Assembly (NCBI GenBank): GCA_900556885.1
Contig: UNSQ01000010.1
Location: 1 to 20,777 of the forward strand
Direction of reading: 5' to 3'
DNA: 20,777 bases
Source of the DNA: Candidatus Saccharimonadota bacterium
GTDB lineage: Bacteria > Patescibacteriota > Saccharimonadia > Saccharimonadales > Saccharimonadaceae
Shown here: positions 8,316 to 14,205 of the stretch, piece after piece
Layout: each line of letters opens with the position of its first letter
Position numbering within the stretch: the stretch's first letter is position 1
Notes under the pieces: generated by a model
The model's database searches: none
Seen by the model: the letters and a program-made list of their open reading frames with translations, nothing else
Told to the model about the DNA's origin: nothing
Program-made: the position numbers and the translations under genes

Positions 8316-9473
8316 ATGAAACTACGGTCCACCACACCAGTTTCGGCGTCATTAGTCAGCAGAGCTTCTCTGGTGGCGATGTCTGCATTGCTCGCTGGAT
8401 CGGGCATTTTTGGCTTGGCATCACACGTATTAGCTCGCGACTATGACGCCGAAATTCAGGCAAAACAACAAGAAGCAGACAACTATAATTCTGAGGCTTC
8501 GCGCTTGGGCGAGATGGCTGATAGTTTGCAGGCTGAACTCGATAAGATAAATGGACAGATATCAGCTATTCAAGCGCAGATTTCTGACAGCCAAAAGAAG
8601 ATTAATAGTCTTAATGATCAGATAAAAAAGAACGAAGAGTTAATTAAGCACAATCGTAAAGCGATGGGGCGAATTTTGGCGGATTTGTATGTTGATGATC
8701 AGATTTCGCCGCTGGAGATGCTTGCTAGCTCAAAAAATATTAGCGATTACATCGATAAGCAAGAACAGCGTAATTCTCTGAAAACTTCATTGAATGATAA
8801 GATCAAAGAAATTAAGTCTTTACAGAAAAAGCTGGAAGAGAATAAGAAGTCTGTCGAGAATACGCTTCGCGACCAGGAGTTGCAGCGCAATGCGATGGCT
8901 GCTAAACAGTCTGAGAGGGCAAAACTGATTGCTGACACGAAGAATGACCAGAATAATTATGCTGCATTGGCTCAGAAGCGTAATTCCGAAGTCGCCAAGA
9001 TCCGAGAAGAACAGGCTGCAGCCAACCGGCGGGTTCTTAGTAGAAGCGGCGTATCAATCCCGCGTGGTATTCCAGGCGGCGGTGGTTATCCTGGCGCTTG
9101 GGCAAGTGCGCCCCTTGACGCTTATGTTGACCCATGGGGACTATACACGCGTGAATGCGTGAGCTATGTGGCTTGGAAAATTGATAGTACTGGACGATAT
9201 GTTCCGCATTTTGGTGGCGCAGGTAATGCAAAGGAGTGGCCGTCAACCGCGGCGCGTTATGGTATCCCTAGTGGTTCAACGCCAAAAGTTGGCTCGGCAG
9301 CTGTAATGATATATGATGAGAGAGGAAAAGAATTGAGGTTTGGACATGTTATGTATGTTGAGTCTGTCAATGGCGATGGAACTATTACCGTTAGCGATTA
9401 CAACTTTGCCTGGGACGGTTTATATAGGCATTACACGCGTTCGGCTTCAGGATTGACATACGTTTACTTCTAA
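8316..9473 (+). CDS. Secreted coiled-coil CHAP-domain peptidoglycan hydrolase (PcsB-like)
   Basis: A 385-residue exported cell-wall hydrolase. Residues 1-40 form a signal peptide with a basic start, a hydrophobic core (SLVAMSALLAGSGIFGLA) and a likely cleavage after SHVLA. Residues 43-240 are a long Gln/Lys/Glu-rich coiled coil like those of PcsB, CwlO and EnvC, which in those proteins binds the FtsX outer domain and keeps the enzyme off. A Gly/Pro linker (250-262) leads to a CHAP domain with catalytic Cys281 in RECVSYVAWK, His344 in FGHVMYVE, and a possible third residue in SDYN (360-363). CHAP enzymes cut peptidoglycan stem peptides or amide bonds. Its place directly after ftsEX supports an FtsEX-controlled daughter-cell separation role. 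Bond specificity cannot be told from sequence. Confidence 0.9.
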   Translation: MKLRSTTPVSASLVSRASLVAMSALLAGSGIFGLASHVLARDYDAEIQAKQQEADNYNSEASRLGEMADSLQAELDKINGQISAIQAQISDSQKKINSLNDQIKKNEELIKHNRKAMGRILADLYVDDQISPLEMLASSKNISDYIDKQEQRNSLKTSLNDKIKEIKSLQKKLEENKKSVENTLRDQELQRNAMAAKQSERAKLIADTKNDQNNYAALAQKRNSEVAKIREEQAAANRRVLSRSGVSIPRGIPGGGGYPGAWASAPLDAYVDPWGLYTRECVSYVAWKIDSTGRYVPHFGGAGNAKEWPSTAARYGIPSGSTPKVGSAAVMIYDERGKELRFGHVMYVESVNGDGTITVSDYNFAWDGLYRHYTRSASGLTYVYF

Positions 9474-9492
9474 TCGACTTAAATTACTACAT

Positions 9493-9519
9493 AAAACGCT
9501 CGTGCTAAACGGGCGTTTT
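9493..9519 (+). terminator. Intrinsic terminator-like hairpin after the CHAP hydrolase gene
   Basis: Left arm 9493-9503 (AAAACGCTCGT) pairs with 9509-9519 (ACGGGCGTTTT): 11 pairs including one T-G wobble, with a five-base loop. The U run is only TTTT, and part of it is inside the stem. The ctpA -10 box starts five bases later, so the hairpin occupies the place where a ctpA -35 would be. Confidence 0.65.
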
Positions 9520-9523
9520 GTAG

Positions 9524-9529
9524 TATAAT
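9524..9529 (+). promoter_or_regulatory. -10 promoter element of ctpA (leaderless)
   Basis: TATAAT exactly six bases before the ATG at 9536, placing the predicted start point on the A of the ATG. The preceding triplet is TAG rather than TGn, and no -35 is seen. Confidence 0.7.
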
Positions 9530-9535
9530 AAGCAT

Positions 9536-10711
9536 ATGGTTACGGGAGAAAAAAGACAGCAATTAAGTTGGTTTTTGACGCTTGTTATTGTGGCTATTGT
9601 TAGTTTTGTTGCGGGCGCTCGGTCGGATGCGTTGTTTGCTAACGTGGCGTCGGTATTTGGCGTTAGAACTTCAAATAAGACGATTGACTTATCTAGCGTT
9701 CAAAAAACATATCAAGAACTGATTGCTAATTATGACGGAAAATTGGATACTCAAAAGTTAATTTATGGCGCCAATCGCGGGCTAGTTGAAGCGGCTGGCG
9801 ATCCTCATACGGCGTATATGGATCCTGACGAGACTAAGGAGTTTGACAAATCGCTGAGTGGGCAAATTGGTGGTGGAATTGGTGCGGAGATTGGTCTTAG
9901 AAATAATAAGCCGACTATCATAAAACCTCTGGAAAACAGTCCAGCTCAGAAGGCGGGAATTAAGGCTGGCGAGGCGATTGTTAAGGTGAATGACGAGGCT
10001 TCTTCTGACTGGTCGGTGGAAAAAGTTGTGAGTAAAATTCGCGGAGAAGTTGGTACGTCTGTTAAATTGACGTTATTAAGCGATGGTAAAACGCGTGAAG
10101 TGTCGGTTGTGCGTCAGAATATAGTTTCTCCGGCAGTAGAGTCGGAAGTTGATGGAGAGATTGGTATTTTGAAAGTTAATCGATTTGGCGATGATACAGT
10201 AAGCTTGTCCAGAAAATACGCTTCGGAATTTGTTGAAAAAGGCGTTAAGAAGGTGATTTTGGATCTGCGAAACAACCCGGGCGGAACGGTTGGGGCTGCT
10301 CAAGGGCTATTGGGTATTTGGCTAGACAATCAAATAGCTATGACCGAGCGACGGGGTTCTGAAATTGTTAAAACGCTGCGTACAACTGGAACGTCAATTC
10401 TGGGCAACATGAAGACGGTGGTGCTTATTAATGGTAACAGTGCTAGTGCTAGCGAAATTACGGCTGGGGCGCTTCGTGAATACGGAAAAGCCACGCTGGT
10501 TGGGCAGAAGAGTTACGGTAAGGGAAGCGTGCAGATTGTGCTTGGGCTGCCTGGCGGGTCGCAAATGAAGGTTACGGAAGCCAGATGGTACACACCAAAG
10601 GGCAAAAATATAGATAAAACTGGTATAGAACCTGATGTAAAAGTTGATCTTTCGTCGGACGATGTCAATAATAACGTAGATCCGCAGATGGATAAGGCGA
10701 GGTCAATATAA
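9536..10711 (+). CDS. ctpA: C-terminal processing protease (S41 family, CtpA/CtpB type)
   Basis: A 391-residue membrane-anchored serine protease with a Ser-Lys dyad. An N-terminal hydrophobic segment (about 11-27) anchors it with the rest outside. A PDZ domain spans about 108-195 (GGGIGAEIG ... NSPAQKAGIKAGEAIVKVN), which in the family senses the C-terminus of the substrate. In the protease core, LDLRNNPGG at 242-250 is followed by NSASASEI with nucleophile Ser304 and by SYGKGSVQ with Lys329. Their spacing of 25 residues, and Gln333 four further on, match Bacillus CtpB and plant CtpA. Such proteases trim or activate cell-wall enzymes and signalling proteins, and the hydrolase upstream is a possible client (inference). 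The next gene, a receiver-domain protein, starts 41 bases on. Confidence 0.94.
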   Translation: MVTGEKRQQLSWFLTLVIVAIVSFVAGARSDALFANVASVFGVRTSNKTIDLSSVQKTYQELIANYDGKLDTQKLIYGANRGLVEAAGDPHTAYMDPDETKEFDKSLSGQIGGGIGAEIGLRNNKPTIIKPLENSPAQKAGIKAGEAIVKVNDEASSDWSVEKVVSKIRGEVGTSVKLTLLSDGKTREVSVVRQNIVSPAVESEVDGEIGILKVNRFGDDTVSLSRKYASEFVEKGVKKVILDLRNNPGGTVGAAQGLLGIWLDNQIAMTERRGSEIVKTLRTTGTSILGNMKTVVLINGNSASASEITAGALREYGKATLVGQKSYGKGSVQIVLGLPGGSQMKVTEARWYTPKGKNIDKTGIEPDVKVDLSSDDVNNNVDPQMDKARSI

Positions 10712-10714
10712 AGC

Positions 10715-10743
10715 TTGTGTTTTTGGATTAGACAACATAAAAT
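10715..10743 (+). promoter_or_regulatory. Possible promoter of the first response regulator
   Basis: TTGTGT at 10715-10720, 17-base spacer, TAAAAT at 10738-10743. The predicted start is near 10750, three bases before the ATG at 10753. A GGAG at 10744-10747 would be a good ribosome binding site, but only for transcripts reading through from ctpA. Confidence 0.5.
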
Positions 10744-10752
10744 GGAGATAGT

Positions 10753-11136
10753 ATGAACGGACAAAAAAAGAAGATTTTATTAGTTGAAGATGACACCGCA
10801 TTATCGGCGGTTTATCGGTCACGGTTGGAGATTGAGGGGTTTGACGTTAGGGAGGCCAACAATGGAGAAGACGCTCTGTCTGCCACTGTTGAATATCGTC
10901 CAGATTTGATTCTTTTGGATGTGATGATGCCAAAGATTAGTGGTTTTGATGTCCTGGATATTCTTCGCAATACGCCAGAAACTGCTAACGTGAGGATTAT
11001 CATGTTAACAGCGCTTAGCCAGCCAAAGGACAAGGAACGCGCTGAGAGCTTGGGTGTTGATGATTATCTGGTGAAATCTCAGGTTGTAATTGGCGACGTT
11101 GTGGCACGCGTAAAACATCATTTGGGTATTCAATAG
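10753..11136 (+). CDS. Stand-alone receiver-domain response regulator
   Basis: A 127-residue CheY-like receiver domain with nothing attached. The acidic pair is Asp13-Asp14, the phosphoacceptor is Asp56 (LILLDVMMP), the switch Thr86 lies in IIMLTA, and the conserved Lys108 is in DDYLVKS. All phosphorylation residues are present, so it should accept phosphate from a histidine kinase. It has no DNA-binding or enzyme output domain and must act by protein contact or as a phosphate relay or sink. No kinase lies next to it; the nearest is the sensorless kinase at 17271. A strong terminator ends the unit just downstream. Confidence 0.93.
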   Translation: MNGQKKKILLVEDDTALSAVYRSRLEIEGFDVREANNGEDALSATVEYRPDLILLDVMMPKISGFDVLDILRNTPETANVRIIMLTALSQPKDKERAESLGVDDYLVKSQVVIGDVVARVKHHLGIQ

Positions 11137-11155
11137 AAGCTAAGCTGAGTAAAAG

Positions 11156-11186
11156 AAGTCAGCCTCTACGGGGGGTTGACTTTTTT
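11156..11186 (+). terminator. Strong intrinsic terminator after the response regulator
   Basis: 11156-11166 pairs with 11172-11182 (11 pairs, two G-T wobbles, loop of five bases, arms AAGTCAGCC and GGTTGACTT plus two inner pairs), followed by TTTTTT at 11181-11186 and more T-rich sequence. It separates the ctpA unit from the orphan gene. Confidence 0.9.
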
Positions 11187-11195
11187 ATTATTTTT

Positions 11196-11206
11196 TGATA
11201 TAAAAT
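11196..11206 (+). promoter_or_regulatory. -10 promoter of the 456-aa orphan gene (leaderless)
   Basis: The bases read TGaTATAAAAT. Either TAAAAT at 11201-11206 (six bases before the ATG at 11213) or extended TGaTATAAA at 11196-11204 can serve as -10. Both put the transcript start at or within two bases of the ATG. Confidence 0.7.
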
Positions 11207-11212
11207 AAACAT

Positions 11213-12583
11213 ATGGAAAATCCCCAAAAACCAACACGAAATCACGAACAAGAACCGAAAACATTGGAAGACTATGTAGTTGCAACTTTTCATGTCGATG
11301 TTGATCCAGATGATGCAAGGCGTCCACTAACCGTTATTCGCAGTGGTCGAGACGGAAAGGACGTTAAGTATGACAGAGGTTGGAATCCTATTAGTATGTC
11401 GGTCGTGTGTGACACTGATTCTGAGGAGGGTATTGGTCCGATTAAGCTGCTTATGGAAGCATATAAACTGGTTGGAACTGATATTAAAACTGAGTTTGTG
11501 CCGTTGGAGGACATTCAGGGTCTAAATGAAGATTATATTAAGTATCTTTACGGAAAAACTCCTAAGGAAATGATTGAAGAAGCTAAGCAGATTTGGCGGC
11601 AGAAACATACGGTTGGTAGTGAGATTGAGTCTTTGGCTCCAGAGGTGGGATCAGACTCAGGCGTAGAAAGCCCAAGCAATAGTTCGGTTGAAGGTACCTC
11701 TGGTCATGAGAAATCTTTAGCGGATGAAGTTAGTCCCGCAATGGGGAATCTAGCCGTTAAGGCTGTTGAAGTTTCGCTAGTGAAGACGGATAAGACTGGC
11801 GTCGGCTCACCAGCCTTGAAGATACCTGAACCGACCATGGAATTGATCAGGGCAACCGAAGCCAATGGCGCAGTAGGTTTGCCAGCGGTTGAATCAGTTA
11901 AAAAGCCAGTAGAGACGGGGCTAGATGAAAGCGATAGCCCAGAGCTAAATCGTTTTGACGAGAGGGTGCGAGAACTGATGAAGCCTCTAGAGACTGATGT
12001 AGACGGCATGCCTTTTGAGAACGAATCTGTGCGAGTAAACTATTATGATTATCTATACGATCCGAATTATGTGCCGTCAAATAATGTAGAGGACGCTGCC
12101 GTTAGAAACCCAAAAGGAGTTCCTGTATCTGAGAAGAGTTTTAATGCTGCGAAAGAGGCTATTGATAATTTAGCTACGAATCCATCGTTAATGCAAATAA
12201 TTAATCCCGAGAGAGCATTTGACCCTAAAGCGATCATAAATGGCATTAGATCTAGTCATCTTACGCGTTGCCGCTTGTTTGAATATTTAACCTCCAGTCT
12301 TGATAGGCTGGCGGTAGTTAATCCAGGCGCTTTGGCAGACAGAGTCCTTCGCGACTCATATGATAATCTAAAATCTCCTAATTACCTCGGAGGTAATTAT
12401 TATGCGGGTAAAATGCGCAGTCGTGAATATACTGTAGTGCTGGCAATTGCTATGATGGACGGCTCATTTGATGTAGACAGACAAGACAAAATGGTTACTC
12501 ATTACAGGGGTGGCAAGGAGAGAAGTGGTATGCATAGGGATTCTGCAAGGGCACTTCTCGAATATGTAAGAAATAATTATTAA
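11213..12583 (+). CDS. Hypothetical 456-aa protein, two folded regions joined by an acidic linker
   Basis: I do not recognise this protein. Residues 1-19 are polar. Residues 20-132 look like a small folded alpha/beta domain (YVVATFHVDVDPDDARRPLTV, later helices ending EEAKQIWRQKH). Residues 133-245 are a low-complexity Ser/Glu/Val/Pro/Gly-rich linker, probably disordered. Residues 246-456 look like a mainly helical domain with a Tyr/Asn-rich stretch (YYDYLYDPNYVPSN, 277-290) and another near 387-398 (SPNYLGGNYYAG). There is no signal peptide, membrane segment or catalytic motif that I can name; only two cysteines are present. It is probably cytoplasmic. It is a single-gene unit with its own promoter, bounded by terminators on both sides. 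Base composition resembles the neighbours, so recent transfer is not indicated. Confidence 0.85.
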   Translation: MENPQKPTRNHEQEPKTLEDYVVATFHVDVDPDDARRPLTVIRSGRDGKDVKYDRGWNPISMSVVCDTDSEEGIGPIKLLMEAYKLVGTDIKTEFVPLEDIQGLNEDYIKYLYGKTPKEMIEEAKQIWRQKHTVGSEIESLAPEVGSDSGVESPSNSSVEGTSGHEKSLADEVSPAMGNLAVKAVEVSLVKTDKTGVGSPALKIPEPTMELIRATEANGAVGLPAVESVKKPVETGLDESDSPELNRFDERVRELMKPLETDVDGMPFENESVRVNYYDYLYDPNYVPSNNVEDAAVRNPKGVPVSEKSFNAAKEAIDNLATNPSLMQIINPERAFDPKAIINGIRSSHLTRCRLFEYLTSSLDRLAVVNPGALADRVLRDSYDNLKSPNYLGGNYYAGKMRSREYTVVLAIAMMDGSFDVDRQDKMVTHYRGGKERSGMHRDSARALLEYVRNNY

Positions 12584-12587
12584 TAAT

Positions 12588-12618
12588 AAAATAACTCCGT
12601 ATTGACCGGAGCTATTTT
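12588..12618. terminator. Bidirectional terminator between the orphan gene and rpmA
   Basis: 12588-12599 pairs with 12607-12618 (11 of 12 pairs, core CTCCG/CGGAG, one A-C mismatch, loop of seven bases). A-rich sequence on the left and T-rich on the right give a U-rich 3' end in both directions, serving the plus-strand orphan gene and minus-strand rpmA. Confidence 0.8.
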
Positions 12619-12637
12619 AATAAAAAGTTTTTACCGA

Positions 12638-12910
12638 TTAAAGAACAATAACTTGCGTTCGGCGTTCTGATTTGCCGGTAAACTTGGTTTTTTTAACTGA
12701 TTTGAAGCCAACTACGCCATCTTTTGCGGCGTGGATTGTGAAATTGCGGCTAACGTATGTGCCGTCACCAGCGATCTTTGTGGCGCCAGTTTGGCGAACT
12801 AGAACTTCTCCAGCGGAAACTTTTTGACCGCCAAATCGCTTAACGCCAAGACGTTGACCAGCATTGTTGTGGATGTTCTTACTAGAACCACCAGCTTTAA
12901 CCTTTGACAT
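12638..12910 (-). CDS. rpmA: Large ribosomal subunit protein bL27
   Basis: bL27 sits near the peptidyl-transferase centre of the 50S subunit, with its N-terminus reaching the tRNA ends. The 90-residue protein shows the family signature KAGGSSKN (5-12) and LGVKRFGGQKVSAGEVLVRQTG. The N-terminus is short (MSKVKAGG), so there is no cleavable leader of the kind Firmicutes remove with Prp. The C-terminus has a basic extension (KKTKFTGKSERRTQVIVL). rplU (bL21), its usual operon partner, is not adjacent. A classic AAGGAG ribosome binding site at 12922-12917, six bases from the ATG, and a leader of about 30 bases set it apart from the leaderless genes around it. Confidence 0.96.
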   Translation of the reverse strand: MSKVKAGGSSKNIHNNAGQRLGVKRFGGQKVSAGEVLVRQTGATKIAGDGTYVSRNFTIHAAKDGVVGFKSVKKTKFTGKSERRTQVIVL

Positions 12911-12916
12911 TCTTTA

Positions 12917-12922
12917 CTCCTT
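12917..12922 (-). promoter_or_regulatory. Strong Shine-Dalgarno site of rpmA
   Basis: On the minus strand AAGGAG lies six bases before the ATG at 12910. It is the best ribosome binding site in the window and fixes this start. Confidence 0.85.
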
Positions 12923-12948
12923 ATAGTTTCTATAAAACAATCTGTTCT

Positions 12949-12977
12949 AGTTTATCGAAAATAAAGCCAGTTGTCAA
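12949..12977 (-). promoter_or_regulatory. Promoter of rpmA
   Basis: On the minus strand a consensus -35 TTGACA (12977-12972), 17-base spacer, and TAAACT (12954-12949). The predicted start is near 12942, giving a leader of about 32 bases. The -35 overlaps the TGA stop of the upstream methyltransferase gene. Confidence 0.7.
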
Positions 12978-14167
12978 GCGGTTTTGGCTATATCTGCCGG
13001 TTTTAATACCAATATTTCTCTGGCAACAACTTGATTTTCACGGTAATATAAGAGGTTTTTATCGATAATTTGCTGATATTCAAGTTTTTTAAGATTCTTT
13101 ATCAGAGGCAAGTGGGTGAATTTACCTTCGCGATTTTGCCACGCTGGAACGGCTATGCAAAGCGTCGTGTCTGGGCGAATTTGCGAATGGATATTTTGCA
13201 GAAAATCGCTAATTATGTGATTGCAATTTCCAACTACTTCGTGAAGTTTTTCTGGGCTTGGCGGAGCGGAAAATGGCTGACCTAAATATGTTTCACAAAC
13301 AACTTGAGAAATCCGTTTCTTCTGTTCATCTGTTAATTTTACAGAGGTAGCGTCGGCCTGATGCGCTTGCCAGAAAGTGTTTGTCGAAAAAGTCTTTTCC
13401 ACCCAGTTCATATTTTCAGTCGTGTAAGATATCATCTTGTCGCTCAAATCGCTGCCATAAGCATTCACGCCGATAAGTGCAGATTCTTGCAATACCGTTC
13501 CTGTGCCACAGAACGGATCCCAGAGGTAATCGTTAGGTTTTGCGCCAGACAGGTTAATCATAATTTGCGCAAGTTTAGGCGGAAGCATTCCCACGAAGGC
13601 GTCGCGCTTTGGTCGTCCGCGGTCGCGCTGAGTATACGAATTGATATTTTGAGCGCCACGACTTTCAGCAATTATCAAATCTCCGTACACGTTCTTAGAT
13701 ATGATAATTTCAATTTTCGCCTCAGACCTGCCGAGTTTATTATTGTGAGAGGTCGCAGTGGACAGCGCGGCGGTTTTATTAGGAATTAGGCGCAAACTAA
13801 CGCCAGATTTTTTCAGGTTGTTTTTTAAGATAATTCCGATTTTTTGGACATTCCTCGGATCTGTTTTATTGCCATAAAAACTTATTCCAAGCGTTATTTT
13901 TTTCTGGCTATGTGAAAGTTTTTTCGTGTATTTTTCAACAATAATTTTTGAGGCTTGGAGCAGGGTATTGCGGTCTGATTTTTGCGATTTTATCTTCGTG
14001 ATGACTTGTCCGCATTTAATTGTCCCACCGAGATTGTCAATTGATAAATTGTCGCAATTAACCGTGGCGGCTTGGTTGGAGATTTTTTGGACATTTTTAG
14101 CACCGTAAACCGCCTCTAATTCGGCGATAGAGATTTCTGGTTGGCGTCCAAGAATAGCTATAAACAT
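12974..14167 (-). CDS. THUMP/Trm11-like RNA methyltransferase
   Basis: A 397-residue class I SAM-dependent methyltransferase of the Trm11/TrmG10 (UPF0020) group, which methylates a guanosine in tRNA in characterised archaeal and eukaryotic members. Residues 1-180 hold the N-terminal and THUMP-like RNA-binding part. RDRGRPKRD (181-189) and GMLPPKLAQIMINL precede SAM motif I DPFCGTGT (217-224), then GSDLS (238-242). Where the family usually has the catalytic D/NPPY, this protein has CETYLGQPF (291-299), so the base-binding motif is changed; I recall a similar YLG form in other CPR homologues, but this needs an alignment. It is divergent from the YbhN-like gene, and rpmA follows on the same strand 63 bases later. 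Exact substrate unknown. Confidence 0.85.
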   Translation of the reverse strand: MFIAILGRQPEISIAELEAVYGAKNVQKISNQAATVNCDNLSIDNLGGTIKCGQVITKIKSQKSDRNTLLQASKIIVEKYTKKLSHSQKKITLGISFYGNKTDPRNVQKIGIILKNNLKKSGVSLRLIPNKTAALSTATSHNNKLGRSEAKIEIIISKNVYGDLIIAESRGAQNINSYTQRDRGRPKRDAFVGMLPPKLAQIMINLSGAKPNDYLWDPFCGTGTVLQESALIGVNAYGSDLSDKMISYTTENMNWVEKTFSTNTFWQAHQADATSVKLTDEQKKRISQVVCETYLGQPFSAPPSPEKLHEVVGNCNHIISDFLQNIHSQIRPDTTLCIAVPAWQNREGKFTHLPLIKNLKKLEYQQIIDKNLLYYRENQVVAREILVLKPADIAKTA

Positions 14168-14173
14168 GTCGTA

Positions 14174-14182
14174 ATTATAACA
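14174..14182 (-). promoter_or_regulatory. Extended -10 promoter of the methyltransferase gene (leaderless)
   Basis: Minus-strand TGtTATAAT (hexamer 14179-14174), six bases (TACGAC) before the ATG at 14167, so the predicted start is the A of the ATG. It lies back-to-back with the promoter at 14190-14198. Confidence 0.8.
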
Positions 14183-14189
14183 TTTATCG

Positions 14190-14198
14190 TGGTATAAT
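14190..14198 (+). promoter_or_regulatory. Extended -10 promoter of the YbhN-like gene (leaderless)
   Basis: TGgTATAAT, hexamer 14193-14198. The predicted start point is 14205, one base before the ATG at 14206. An in-frame ATG at 14197 lies partly inside this hexamer and so cannot be in the transcript. Confidence 0.78.
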
Positions 14199-14205
14199 GA
14201 AGGTT

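Noticed and set aside
13361..13789. A 142-codon plus-strand frame inside the methyltransferase gene
   Set aside because: It is antisense to an intact methyltransferase with conserved motifs; no promoter, ribosome binding site or known domain is visible.
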